Notes: generated by a model not told the origin, from the letters alone. 64,000 bases of DNA from Meghimatium bilineatum (GCA_034231615.1 CM067306.1:64507790-64571789), one strand, 5' to 3'; positions 1 through 10,194 are shown, counted from the first letter of the stretch. Numbers and translations are program-made.

Positions 1-139
1 AACAAAACCTCCATTCATATAAATGTTGTAATATGATGTAGTCTAACAAGTTATTGGCAACTCTCTCACACAAAACACAGTTCACAGATATATTGGCAAC
101 ACTGTCACACAACACGTGGGCAAGTGCAAAAATAAGAAA

Positions 140-271
140 CACCATGGAACAACACGGCATCACTTAAACAGCTACCTTGCTGAGTTCATGTGGCGATCTA
201 GGCTCCAGAACAATATCAATTCTCTCTATGACATATTGGAGGAAATGAGCAGATACTGGCCACCTGTGTAG
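140..271 (+). mobile_element. Merlin-type (ISXO2-like) transposase C-terminal remnant
   Basis: In-frame plus-strand peptide HHGTTRHHLNSYLAEFMWRS, then RLQNNINSLYDILEEMSRYW and PPV before TAG. The SYLAEFMWR string followed by a Leu/Asp helix and a terminal YxPV is the C-terminal signature of ISXO2/IS1016-like DDE transposases found in eukaryotic Merlin elements. Only the C-terminus is visible. It is antisense to the La-related gene. Confidence 0.5.
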
Positions 272-800
272 CCACCCATCAACTCCCGTCCTTCTCCATA
301 ATGTCCCCACCAGCACCCGTCCCTACCCATCAGCTACACTGTTCCAAATCCTAACCCCAACACTGAAAGCGGTCCCCTCCCAAATTCTGAACATCTAACC
401 AACCCCTAACCATAAAATCCCCCTCCCAACACTAAAATATGCAGCCTCCCCTTCCAGCAGTACATTAGTGAGATTCGCACTAACAAAGGGATATAATAAA
501 TGCCAGTATTAATGCTAACACTGGTTAGTTGCCCCTAACTGCACTGATCAGTTTCGCTGAAATGAAATATCAGAACGAAAGTTTATTCCGATAAATATGT
601 GTCCACTGATTTTTGTATAGCACCGAAGACAGTAACCCTTTTCCCCCTAAACTAGAATTCCAGGTCCCAGTTGTCACACGGGCTATGGTAAGACAGAGAT
701 GAGAAGACATTTGAAGACAATGAGATAAATAGGTTTCAATATGTAGAAAACAATGAGCTGGGCAGACAACGAAAAAGACAAAATACAACTTATGTTAAAA
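272..800. other. No gene seen
   Basis: C-rich stretch (about 300-460) of CCC/AAC content, then AT-rich DNA. No exon of the La-related gene could be placed here. Confidence 0.5.
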
Positions 801-807
801 AACATAC

Positions 808-944
808 ATTCTACAGCCTGCAAGAGTTGATCCACAGTGTTGCAAATAGGTTTGATTCGACCAAAGTCCAGAAACAATTCTAATGGGATGAACTTGTCAG
901 AGTCCATGTGTTGGTTCAAGAACTTGTCATTTGGAAGGTTCTCA
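808..944 (-). CDS. La-related protein exon, core of La motif
   Basis: A 137-nt exon, acceptor TTTTCTCAG and donor GTATGT, phase 2-1. It encodes NENLPNDKFLNQHMDSDKFI, PLELFLDFGRIKPICN and TVDQLLQAVE. Positions equivalent to La D33, F35 and F55 are all present, so the uridylate-binding pocket looks intact. LARP4 proteins typically depart from this pattern. The remaining part of the La motif and the following RRM must lie beyond the left edge; I could not place another exon in 1-807. Confidence 0.92.
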
Positions 945-1081
945 CTGAGAAAATAAAACATGCAAACACATTCATAACATGACACAATAGTCACAGCGTG
1001 TTTTTGGTCATTGGTAACAACTGGTTTAGTATTAGATATGTTGATTATCATCCGCACACCGGACATGCTCATAGGTGCTCA

Positions 1082-1480
1082 GATCTCTGGTTCAGTAAAT
1101 CTCTCATGGTATAACGACTGATGGTTACATCTCTGCTTCAGTAAATCTCTCATGGTATAACGACTGATGGTTACATCTCTGCTTCAGTAAATCTCTCAGG
1201 GTATAACGACTGATGGTTACATCTCTGCTTCAGTAAATCTCTCATGGTATAACGACTGATGGTTACATCTCTGCTTCAGTAAATCTCTCAGGGTATAACG
1301 ACTGATGGTTACATCTCTGCTTCAGTAAATCTCTCATGGTATAACGACTGATGGTTACATCTCTGCTTCAGTAAATCTCTCAGGGTATAATGACTGATGG
1401 TTACATCTCTGCTTCAGTAAATCTCTCAGGGTATAACGACTGATGGTTACATCTCTGCTTTATTAAATCTCTCATGGTGT
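1082..1480. repeat. 46-bp minisatellite, about 8.5 copies
   Basis: Unit starts CTTCAGTAAATCTCTCATGG and ends in GGTTACATCTCTG. Copies alternate between CATGGTATAA and CAGGGTATAA variants, suggesting expansion by two-unit blocks. Lies about 140 bp upstream (minus sense) of the exon at 808-944. Confidence 0.95.
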
Positions 1481-1669
1481 TGCAACTGATGGTTCCTGCT
1501 CTTTGTTGGTGAAATTTTTTAATAAAACTTTCATATTTTCTCTCCTTGGTATGCAGACCCTTTCTTTCAATTCAAAAGTACTTACGCAGAACACAGGTTT
1601 TTGAGTTATACTGGATGACAGCTGACAGACTATAAATAAAAGGCTATTGGTGTAAACAAGCAAGTACTA

Positions 1670-1862
1670 CGTTACTAATGTTCTATGTAAGTAAGTAATG
1701 TTCTATGTGAGTAAGTAATGTTCTACGTAAGTAATGTTCTATGTGAGTAAGTAATGTTCTACGTAAGTAATGTTCTATGTGAGTAAGTAATGTTCTATGT
1801 AAGTAATGTTCTATGTGAGTAAGTAATGTTCTACGTAAGTAAGTAATGTTCTATGTAAGTAC
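1670..1862. repeat. GTAAGTAATGTTCTAYGT minisatellite
   Basis: About ten units of 18-22 bp differing in GTAAGTAA versus GTGAGTAAGTAA spacers. The units are GTAAGT-rich, resembling donor sites, but oriented opposite to the host gene. Confidence 0.9.
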
Positions 1863-2299
1863 TATTGTTATTCAATTTCACAGCAGTATTACCTTTTACT
1901 TCCAATTCACACATTCTCCAAACTGACTCATGCTTACTGACCTCAAAATCATGCATACTCTTGCAAAACATTGAGTACAATATATAAGTCAATCTGTTTA
2001 TAAGCAGAGGACTAAATATTCAAAATGTGTCAAAAACGAGAGTACCGTATAGGTCGAACAGGAAAAAAATATACAGGCATTAATACTGCGTAATCCCATT
2101 ATTATAAGAATGAAGGAATAAGTGAAATCGGTAGTGCTAAAATGAAATGAACACAAATCTTAGCAACAGTAAGAGGCAAGGTCATTTCTTCCATTTGCCC
2201 AATTCACATAAAATACCAGGGTACATCAAGAATAATACAGTGTGATCTTTCCCAGGAGATGCTGTCATCAGCAGTTGTAAAATCCATAACTACCTGGTA

Positions 2300-2430
2300 C
2301 TACCAAGCGTGTTCCCAGCTATCTGATTCATTCATTCAGTCAGGAACAGTGGCATTACTGTATTGTCCTACCAACCAAGAGTGTTCCCAGCTATCTGATT
2401 CAATCAGGAATAGTGGCATTAACGTATTGT
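2300..2430. repeat. Imperfect two-copy duplication, about 75 bp
   Basis: GTGTTCCCAGCTATCTGATTCA recurs at 2309 and 2379, followed each time by an AGGAAYAGTGGCATTA string. Confidence 0.8.
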
Positions 2431-2705
2431 AAATTCAAAACATACTGTAGTTAATGAATGGTCAACTTTTAGCTTGGCAAATATCAGATAGCATCAGCTA
2501 TTACATTCAAAGAACTTTCCAAACTGTCCAGGGAAGAACCATTACAATGGATTTACAGTCGTACCCACTTTAATTCTAAGTGAATCTGGTAACCCATTCA
2601 AGTAGCATTTCTCTGTATAATAGGTAGAGTGTATATAAAAGAAACTTAGCGTTTCACCATCATCGGTATCAGAAACAATGAAGACCTAAAGCAGATTACA
2701 ATGAA

Positions 2706-2830
2706 ACGAGAGACATGGAAATCTATGACATTCACCCTATGTGCTGTCTTTGGCCCTAGAGGAATAACTAACTAACTAGCTAGCTAGCTAACTAACTAAC
2801 TAGCTAGCTAGCTAGCTAACTAACTAACTG
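2706..2830 (+). mobile_element. LINE 3' end with CTAA/CTAG simple-repeat tail
   Basis: AGACATGGAAATCTATGACA and what follows matches, with divergence, the 3' end of the LINE at 59640-60735 and the fragment at 27185-27255. The match ends at AGAGGAATAACTAACTAACT, where younger copies have GGAACTGACTGACTAAC. The tail runs into a 65-bp CTAA/CTAG microsatellite, so the microsatellite probably grew from the LINE tail. Confidence 0.6.
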
Positions 2831-3429
2831 TGTATATAAGAATGATGCACAAATAGTTTAAGCTTCAAGTTTGTAAATTTGTATTACCATTATGATTTTA
2901 TTCAAGTTTTATAAGAAGAATGTCTAGACAGAAAAGAACATTGTATGCTGTTAGTTTTAAGTTGGATGTTATCATTTTTGCTGAGAAATTCAATAATTCA
3001 ATGGCTGCCCGCCACTTCATTGTGAACATAAAGCAAGTACAAGAAAGGAGAAAAAAAAGGATGAATGAAATTGTCTGAATGTGTAATGAAGTTGCAGCAG
3101 AGATTAATTGTAACCCGTACAAATATTTGGATCAGGGCACTTACAATATTAAGAGATCCTGAATTCTAATCACAAAAATCCGTGGACGTTGTTGCTTCAA
3201 TGGGATGGTGCTTTATGAACAGACAGCACGAAATCGCACTAAGCTCAGACAGAAATTGCTGTAAGAGCTAGAAACGAAAATTTATCTGTTTCAACATTTC
3301 ACTATTAACTTGGGGGTGGGCACGTCTGAGCACTTATGCATACTTGTTCCGTGTGCATGATGATAACCTGCAGTTATAACTCCACACCAGACAACAAAGC
3401 AAGTACCAAGTTCACTCATATTGTTCCAG

Positions 3430-3482
3430 CTTAAAGCAAGAGACACATGATGTTGGAGGGAAACTTTTCACACAAAGATGAA
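3430..3482 (+). mobile_element. LINE 3' end relic
   Basis: AGCAAGAGACACATGATGTT and the next 25 bases resemble the 3' end of the LINE at 44910-45620, which has ACAAGAGACAGATGATGTTG. Only about 50 bp can be matched. Confidence 0.4.
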
Positions 3483-3589
3483 ACCTGACAATGAAGACTT
3501 TATTATCCCCACTTTCTGCTGATTGAATCACAGTTTTACTTTAGACACATATTTTTTTAATATGAGGACAATTTTTTTTCAATACTTAC

Positions 3590-3653
3590 TTTGAGAAATA
3601 GAATTGCATCTGTTTTCGAATAGGTGCAAGAACATCATCTGGGTACTTGTATT
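3590..3653 (-). CDS. La-related protein exon, start of La motif
   Basis: A 64-nt exon, acceptor TTCTCTAG and donor GTAAGT, phase 1-2. It codes EYKYPDDVLAPIRKQMQFYF plus Ser and the start of Asn. This is helix 1 of the La motif, the winged-helix RNA-binding fold shared by La and all LARPs. By alignment to human La, Q20 and Y24 are kept and Y23 is Phe. The exon breaks within the FSN|ENL junction and continues at 808-944. Confidence 0.92.
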
Positions 3654-3824
3654 CTAGAGAATAAGAACAAAACACACACACACAAGAATCAGATATAATA
3701 TGATGAAATGAATACAAATTATGTTAAAATTAACCCTTTAACTGCTGAATTCTTTCCCCAATGATTTTCACCCTACCCTAAATCCTTCTCTAGTCCCATA
3801 AAAATAAAAGATCTTTCACAGTAT

Positions 3825-3992
3825 CATACCCTATCCAGGATATAGCAATGAACCCATCCGTATTTAGCTGTATTGATTTTCTAGGCAATATAAATACATT
3901 CAGTAGTTTGCCATTGTTTTCTGAACTTTCTGAATTGCCTGTGGCGGGATTTGAACCTGGTACCTTGGCAAATCACTTCCTATGACACGCCT
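3825..3992 (-). mobile_element. SINE-A copy
   Basis: Reverse-oriented copy of the tRNA-derived SINE best seen at 8718-8927. The B-box GGTTCAAATCC reads on the minus strand at 3948-3958. The body has the family's CAGTAGTTTGCCA block, and the tail ends near 3828. It lies in the intron between the acidic and La-motif exons. Confidence 0.7.
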
Positions 3993-4131
3993 GGAAAGAA
4001 GACAGTGGCCCTATTATTTGCACTCTGAACTCAAAGTCCAGGTCAGGGTTGCCATACGGACGACAAATCAAAGCTAAATAAATAGATGACAAATCAAAGA
4101 TAAATAAATAGACAAAACAGTATATCATTAC

Positions 4132-4245
4132 CTTGCCCACCCATGGCACCTTCCAACTCCTCGTTATCTCCTGTATTCTCAAAACCCACATCCTCTATAC
4201 CAGAAGCTCCATTGGCTGGGTTATTGTCTCCAGATTCCCCAATGC
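4132..4245 (-). CDS. La-related protein exon, acidic linker
   Basis: A 114-nt phase 1-1 exon between acceptor CTCCTTAG and donor GTAATG. It encodes GIGESGDNNPANGASGIEDV followed by GFENTGDNEELEGAMGGQ, a strongly acidic Gly/Asn-rich segment just before the La motif. LARP4-type proteins also have an acidic low-complexity region there, so this fits the family without identifying it. A 50-bp minisatellite begins about 170 bp away on the 5' side. Confidence 0.82.
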
Positions 4246-4409
4246 CTAAGGAGGATAACATCAGAGAACTAGTGTGACCACATGTTTCTTAGTCATGCCT
4301 GCCATACATTCTTTCATACCATAAACACAGCAGCAACATACTTTATGACACACAAGAGTTCTTACAGCATTGGTTACTATGGCAACACGATATGGTTAAT
4401 AGTCTCATG

Positions 4410-5640
4410 ATCTTGTATTGTAGTGCTCCGATAGGGCAATATGTGTTCAGTTGTCCCTATTCCTGTATTGTAGTGCTCCGATAGGGCAATATGTGTTCAG
4501 TTGTCCCTATTCCTGCATTGTAGTGCACCAATAGGGCAATATGTGTTCAGTTATTCCTATTTCTGCATTGTAGTGCTCCGATAGGGCAATATGTGTTCAG
4601 TTGTCCCTATTCCTGCATTGTAGTGCTCCAATAGGGCAATATGTGTTCAGTTATTCCTATTTCTGCATTGTAGTGCTCCGATAGGGCAATATGTGTTCAG
4701 TTATTCCTATTTCTGCATTGTAGTACTCCGATAGGGCAATATGTGTTCAGTTATTCCTATTTCTGCATTGTAGTGCTCCAATAGGGCAATATGTGTTCAG
4801 TTGTCCCTATTCCTGCATTGTAGTGCTCCAATGAGGCAATATGTGTTCAGTTGTCCCTATTCCTGCATTGTAGTGCTCCAATGGGGCAATATGTGTTCAG
4901 TTGTCCCTATTCCTGCATTGTAGTGCTCCAATGAGGCAATATGTGTTCAGTTATTCCTATTCCTGCATTGTAGTGCTCTGATAGGGCAATATGTGTTCAG
5001 TTGTCCCTATTCCTGCATTGTAGTGCTCCAATGAGGCAATATGTGTTCAGTTGTCCCTATTCCTGCATTGTAGTGCTCCAATGGGGCAATATGTGTTCAG
5101 TTGTCCCTATTCCTGCATTGTAGTGCTCCAATAGGGCAATATGTGTTCAGTTGTCCCTATTCCTGCATTGTAGTGCTCCGATGGGGCAATGAGTGTTTAG
5201 TTGTTCATGGTCTTGCATCATAGTGTTCCGATTGAAAAATAGGTAATCAGCTGCTCATAATCCTACATTGTAGTGCTCCGATGGGGCAATAGCTCTTAAG
5301 TTGTTCATGATCCTGGATTGTAGTGCTCTTACAGGGCAAAAGGTTTAGGGGTCATTTATAATCTACCACCTCAGAGCTCTGACAAAGCAATAGATTTGCA
5401 AGTATTCATAATCCTGAACCATATTGCTCTGACAGGGAAATAGGTATTCAGAAGTTCTAGATCCTGCAACCTAGCACTCTGACAGGGAAATAGGTATTCA
5501 GAAATTCTAGATCCTGCAACCTAGCACTCTGACAGGGAAATAGGTATTCAGAAATTCTAGATCCTGCAATCTAGCACTCTGACAGGAATATGTACCCAGA
5601 TATTCACGATCTTGCTTTGTAGCACTCTGATGGGGCAATA
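4410..5640. repeat. 50-bp minisatellite with decaying right flank
   Basis: About 15 clean units of TCCTGCATTGTAGTGCTCCG plus ATAGGGCAATATGTGTTCAG and TTGTCCCTAT from 4413 to 5195. Two subtypes (TTGTCCCTATTCC and TTATTCCTATTTC) are interspersed. From 5195 to 5640 the units diverge and change length (50-60 bp), including three near-identical units around 5430-5590. Confidence 0.95.
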
Positions 5641-5984
5641 GATATTCCTATAATAATTATTTTAGCTTAAATACCACATCCACACATCAAGACATAGTAG
5701 CTTTAACAATGGCCACCATAACGGGCTTAAATCCAAGAAAACAAAATAAAAATTGTCACGAATTCGCAGAAATGTGAAACATGACTACCGGTAGTCTAAC
5801 CGCCATCTTGAACCAGAAGCCTATATATAGAATATGTAGTTATTCAGACACTTCAGTACAACATACCATCAAGCCCCAGTCCAAACTTCTGACCACAGAT
5901 GCAATCATGTCTGCCCTCTCAAGTGCAGCTCAGTAAATTTAAGCCAGAAAAAGAGTTCCTTGATTTATGATTAGAAACCATCAT

Positions 5985-6190
5985 CAAAGTACATGGGATG
6001 CTCCAATAAGTGCTCCGTCTTCTGTTTCAACAGCCATCCAAGTGCTCAAACTAAAAGTACATGGGACACTCCGATAATTGCTCCATCTTCTGTTTCAACA
6101 GCCATCCAAGTGCTCAAACTTTAAGTACATGGGATATTACGATAAGTGCTCCATCTTCTGTTTCAACAGTTAGCAAGTGTGTTCAAACTG
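5985..6190. repeat. 68-bp tandem repeat, 3 copies
   Basis: AAGTACATGGGAYRYTMCGAT followed by AAGTGCTCCRTCTTCTGTTT and CAACAGCCATCCAAGTGCTC, three imperfect copies. Confidence 0.9.
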
Positions 6191-6539
6191 AAAGCCCCAG
6201 TCAAATGTTGATTATACAATCTTGAGATCTTGCCATGCACTCCTACTTCTTTTCTTGTTTGTATGTATACATTATTACATCCAGCCTGACATTTATTCTG
6301 AAGCAAATCTATTCACTGATTAGATCAGCCCTATCTTTCCTCATAACTTTGTCATTCTGAACATTGTTGTTGAGAAGTGAGATACCCGGTACATTCTTCT
6401 CTTAGCATGCATCCTTTTATCTTATGAAGAATGAATGCTTTTGGAAGTCTTAGAATATCATTGTCTGTTTTTTTCCCAGTCATCAGCCACATTACTGCTT
6501 ATGTCTCCATATTAATGCTCAATGTAGTTATGGAGTAGT

Positions 6540-6662
6540 TAAACTTCTTCATTGTTCATTCTCAAATTCCCACTGCATCTTTCTTGTAGCAGGACCAGGG
6601 TGTTGTGTCGTTGTGTTATTTGCACCAGTGGCCCAACATATCCATCTTCGGCAAAGTAGATA
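6540..6662 (-). mobile_element. RepC-related copy (second subfamily)
   Basis: TTCATTCTCAAATTCCCACT, AGCAGGACCAGG, GTTGTGTCG and CCATCTTCGGC match the copy at 38093-38290 in order. It is a diverged member of the RepC family in reverse orientation. Confidence 0.5.
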
Positions 6663-7075
6663 AATTACTTCTAAAGCATCTTCCTGCTATTTTAGAGGGC
6701 AGAAAAGAATCAATCCGCATGTGTTAATATCTTTGTGACCAAATCATCTGTGTAATCTGTGTATACGATTGTGTCTTGTAGTTTTCAGTGCATCTGGACA
6801 AATTCTTGCAGTCATCCTGATACTAACATACTTCTTTTTTTACCCAGTAGCATCATTGACTACCTGTATTGGACTTTTTACAATGTTAGTGTTAAGTAGC
6901 TGCATACCAAGCTTGTTACTTGTAAGTAACTAAGTAACTATACATCAGCTCACAACAAAATAAGTCATCACTGGTACATGGACAGAGTCTGACAAGAATT
7001 GCCCGACAAAAGCCATTTTCTGACAGAAGAAATGGCATTAACTTTCTTGACTATAGTAGGCATTATGGTGTAGAG

Positions 7076-7225
7076 CAATGTTTCTCAAACTCATTGTTGT
7101 AGTGGACCAGCAATATATTTCCCAATCTGTTAGGGATCTGGTGGGCATTGGGGGCCAAAGGTCTTATATGATGTATATGAGGACTTGCACTGATGGCTTG
7201 CAAACCAGCACTTTGAGAAACACTG
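7076..7225. mobile_element. hAT-like MITE
   Basis: About 150 bp with terminal inverted repeats CAATGTTTCTCAAAC and, at the other end, CTTTGAGAAACACTG (CAGTGTTTCTCAAAG reversed). CAGTGTTTCTCAA ends are typical of hAT MITEs. The 8-bp flanks gtgtagag and atgtaaaa differ only by three transitions, as expected of an old 8-bp target duplication. Non-autonomous: no transposase. Confidence 0.65.
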
Positions 7226-7289
7226 ATGTAAAAAACTTGCACTGTAATGGACTCACAAAAATTAGAATAAAACAATTATCTCATAGATT

Positions 7290-7580
7290 ATCAAACTGCA
7301 ATGAGCAATAAGCACTGCCACAGCAAAAATAATGCAATGAGCAATAAGCACTGCCACCAGCAAAAATAATGCAATGAGCAATAAATGCGGCTACAGCTTA
7401 AATAATGCAATGAGCAATAAATGCTGCCACAGCAAAAATAATGCAATGAGCAATAAATGCTGCCACAGCAAAAATAATGCAATGAGCAATAAATGCTGCC
7501 ACAGCAAAAATAATGCAATGAGCAATAAATGCTGCTACAGCAAAAATACTGCAATGAGCAATACATACTGCAATATATAA
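7290..7580. repeat. 36-bp minisatellite, about 8 copies
   Basis: Unit AATGCAATGAGCAATAAATG plus CTGCCACAGCAAAAAT. The period is a multiple of three, so several frames stay open over it; there is no sign of a gene. Confidence 0.95.
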
Positions 7581-7654
7581 AACAATACGGTCATGGACAA
7601 GCAATAGTACTATTTATTAGAAATAATTTGCTATGAAACAGTAGGTCTCATCCT

Positions 7655-7770
7655 GAAGCACTCGACACATCATGAAATACTTGACACATCAAGAGATACT
7701 AGCAAAATTATGAAATACTAGACACATCATGAAATACTAGACACATTATGAAATACTAATCCAATCATGA
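7655..7770. repeat. 20-bp tandem repeat, about 5 copies
   Basis: Unit GACACATCATGAAATACTAG with variants; the last copies decay at 7750-7770. Confidence 0.85.
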
Positions 7771-7799
7771 AATGATCACGAAGCATTGAAGAATATACA

Positions 7800-7862
7800 C
7801 AAACTGAAGACAGGATTTGAACCAAGTCCATTCAGCTAAACTGCAATGATTTTTAAAAAGCC
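7800..7862 (-). mobile_element. SINE-C tRNA-like head
   Basis: On the minus strand GGACTTGGTTCAAATCCTGT is a good B-box, preceded by TTAGCTGAATGG, which could be an A-box. It resembles the pieces at 43143-43205 and 43330-43385. Confidence 0.4.
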
Positions 7863-7959
7863 ATGAATCACAAAAATACTGACAAGACATATTGCATCTT
7901 GCAGCAGAACAGACTGGGTTCAAATTTCATCTGCTATCTTAATATAATACTGCACTTAC

Positions 7960-8283
7960 CACTTGATGGAGATTGTTGGTTGGAAGCCCTGACTTGCTGG
8001 CCACCCACATTGTCTGGCACGCCCATAACATACGCAGACTGCTGCTGTTGTGGAGCTACAACGGCTACTGCTGGCTGGTGGTTGCCCTGGGTGTTGATTG
8101 CCATCAGGGGTCGAGGGGTTAAGCCAAGTCCCATGGATGTGGGGCTCTGTGAGCTTTGTCCCTGGATCTGGTGGGTTCCCTGTGGATGGGAACCAACTCC
8201 CCTTTGCATGCCCGCACCACTCCCGCCCAAAGGCAATATGTAGTTTGTGCCGTTAGCATGGACGTCTCCATTAGTCAAAAGAC
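7960..8283 (-). CDS. La-related protein exon, Gly/Gln-rich linker
   Basis: A 324-nt exon, acceptor TTTATAG and donor GTAAGT, phase 1-1, coding for about 108 residues. It is low in charge and rich in Gly, Gln, Ser and Pro: GGSGAGMQRGVGSHPQGTHQ, then SSQSPTSMGLGLTPRPLMAI, then a run of four Gln and a QQSPSSG end. It has no folded-domain signature and is likely a disordered linker between the PABP-binding motifs and the La module. The reading frame is fixed by the split Gly codon at the 5' junction. Confidence 0.82.
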
Positions 8284-8337
8284 CTATAAAGAAACACACA
8301 AATACGTGAATGGCCTTTTGCGACTATACAAATGGTC

Positions 8338-8503
8338 AGGAAACAGAATCAAATTCAGCCGCAGGCAGATGTGCATTTGAACAGTTCAGAGCATAATGGC
8401 AGTATACTGAACATAATATAATGCCTATATTTTAATACAGTCAAAAACTTGCTGACTTGATCCTAACTCTTGAATAAGATATACCACCATTTTTGATATG
8501 CTG
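8338..8503 (+). mobile_element. SINE-A copy, 5'-truncated
   Basis: Lacks most of the tRNA head but carries the body blocks (CCGCAGGCAGATGTGCAT, CTGAACATAATATAATGCC) and the tail CTTGAATAAGATATACCACC found in the copy at 8718-8927. Confidence 0.65.
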
Positions 8504-8717
8504 AGAGTCAACTGTGGATGCGGGGGCAAGAAACAGAAAATGGAGGTCTGTTGCAGCCAACTGTGGACGCAGAGGCAACATCTGAAAATGCTGCTATGTG
8601 CACCAGAGTAAGATGACTGGATGTGTCGATGTTTACGCTCTAATATAAATCATTATTCTGAATACAGAAAACGTTATACAGTGTACACGCTGCAAGGGTA
8701 GATAAGGACATATTTAG

Positions 8718-8927
8718 TCCGGCTCTGTGGTGGAGTGGTACAGGGCCCGTCTGTGACGACCAAGGTACCGAGTTAGATCCCCGCCACAGGCAATTGTGCA
8801 TCCGGACCGTTCAGAAAGCACTGGCAAACTACTGAACGTATTTATATTGCATGGGAATCACTACAGCCAAAAAATGCTGGGTTGATAGCCACGTCCTGAA
8901 TAGGATATGCTACAATTTTTAATATGT
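8718..8927 (+). mobile_element. SINE-A, best copy
   Basis: A 210-bp tRNA-derived SINE. A-box TGGTGGAGTGGT is at 8728-8739 and a B-box-like AGTTAGATCC at 8771-8780, 30-40 bp apart as in a tRNA gene. The unrelated body and the tail GTCCTGAATAGGATATGCTA are shared with copies at 3.8, 8.3, 37.7, 43.0 and 58.9 kb. It has no poly(A). Confidence 0.75.
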
Positions 8928-8959
8928 TCCCACTACAAATTTTTCTTCTTCATCGTTCT

Positions 8960-9065
8960 TCTATCTCAGATATCAGGTTACAGTGCCAATAGCTTCAGTC
9001 AGATATCAGGTTACAGTGCCAATAGCTTCAGTCAGATATCAGGTTACAGTGCCAATAGCTTCAAT
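8960..9065. repeat. 36-bp tandem repeat, 3 copies
   Basis: TCAGATATCAGGTTACAGTG followed by CCAATAGCTTCAG, three near-identical units. An imperfect GTCATCCATGGAACCC pair follows at 9085-9122. Confidence 0.9.
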
Positions 9066-9089
9066 GAACGGTGTAATTCACTTCAGGTC

Positions 9090-9349
9090 ATCCATGGAAC
9101 CCTTTAGGTCATCCATGGAACCCCTCAGTTTTGGAAGTAGGTCAAACATTTGGAACCCCTGTCTTAGTAGGCCATATTTTCTGGCTCTCTTCTTGGTAGA
9201 GTTGACAGGCATGAAGAATGTGTTCTGCAGTCTCTGTGCTCAATCACCAGGTCTGCCTCGCTAATTTTGAGTTTTCTGAATATGTGACTTCTCAGTATAT
9301 TGTGGCCAGTTCGTAGTCTGAAGATAATGGTTTGTTCCTTGTATGACAT
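9090..9349 (-). mobile_element. Jockey-like LINE, C-terminal fragment
   Basis: Minus-strand peptide SYKEQTIIFRLRTGHNILRS followed by HIFRKLKISEADLV. The FRLRTGHxxLxSH string is the hallmark of the region after RNase H in jockey-type LINE ORF2 proteins. Frame is lost towards the 3' end. It lies in the intron between the Gln-rich and second PAM2 exons, in the same orientation as the host gene. Confidence 0.6.
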
Positions 9350-9439
9350 TTGGTGGTAGGGGTAATTGGATTCTGCAGTTTGGGTGCATCTGCTTTCACT
9401 GTTTTGTATATTCTGCTTTCATCAGACTTAATTCAAATT

Positions 9440-9675
9440 TCAAATGGATTAATAAACTACACCTGTTTGGTCATATAAAGAGACACAACTGTTTAGAAAG
9501 ACAAATAATGGAGGGCAGAGTACCTGAGAAGAGGAGAAAGGGCATACCAAGAAGATGATGGACTGACAACATTAAAGATAACATGAATACATCGCTGGAA
9601 AATGCAAGCCCAAGACAGAGAGGGGTCGGAGAATTCATTGCTAAGACAACGTTCTGGAAAGAATACGTCATATGA
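9440..9675 (+). mobile_element. LINE 3' end, family Z
   Basis: Plus-strand peptide LHLFGHIKRHNCLERQIMEG, then RRKGIPRR and after a stop WTDNIKDNMNTSLENASP, ending in TTFWKEYVI. It matches the C-terminus of the two LINE copies at 61.2-63.4 kb closely. Only the last 75 or so codons remain, as in a 5'-truncated insertion. Confidence 0.75.
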
Positions 9676-10041
9676 CACACATTCATAATATGCAATATCA
9701 TTTTCTATTTATACTAGTGATCTCCCTTCCCTTGCCAGAAGATCTGCCTTTTCATCTCCAAGTATGCCACAGTAATCAGGGATTCACTGCAGTACTGTTT
9801 ATTTGATAGTACTACTGAGGTGTAGTAAGCAGGCCATAAGTATTCATGCTCATGTTCTTTGGATCTTTCAATGCCTACAATACTGTTTTTGCATCAGTTA
9901 GAAAGACTACATGTCTGTTATGGCTCGGCAAGCAGTTTGAGTATTTTGGCTGCCTCTATTATGACTTTCATTTTCCCACTAGAGTTAGGAAAAAAAAATA
10001 TTACTTGACAATAAATGAAAAAAATATCAGGTGTTACAAAC

Positions 10042-10156
10042 CTGGGGTCCTGGTCTCTGCTCCAGAATAAGCACCGTCTGAGGGCGACTTCTCTCCTGAT
10101 GGAGAGTGCTGGAAAGCTCGTGCTGTTGGGTTGAGGTTCTTTGGGGAGGTTGGAGC
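10042..10156 (-). CDS. La-related protein exon with second PAM2-like motif
   Basis: A 115-nt exon between acceptor TTTGTAG and donor GTTTGT, phase 0 to 1. It opens APTSPKNLNPTARAFQHSPS and continues with a Ser/Pro/Gly-rich tail (GEKSPSDGAYSGAETRTP). NLNPTARAF keeps the Leu, Pro, Ala and Phe positions of PAM2. The SP dipeptides are possible proline-directed phosphorylation sites, which is inference. A 37-bp minisatellite starts about 40 bp upstream of its acceptor. Confidence 0.85.
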
Positions 10157-10194
10157 CTACAAATTGAACGTGATAAAACAGTATTTTATAACAC

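Noticed and set aside
4410-5195. Regular 50-bp arrays considered as CRISPR-like
   Set aside because: Whole units repeat with no unique spacers, and the DNA is eukaryotic.
1472-6200. Further exons of the La-related gene sought in the other minus-strand frames of its introns
   Set aside because: The seven chosen exons already join without phase conflict, and the other frames lack acceptor-donor pairs or family similarity.
7863-8299. Plus-strand frame opposite the Gln-rich exon
   Set aside because: It is the antisense shadow of the exon at 7960-8283, whose splice sites and phases fit the minus-strand gene.
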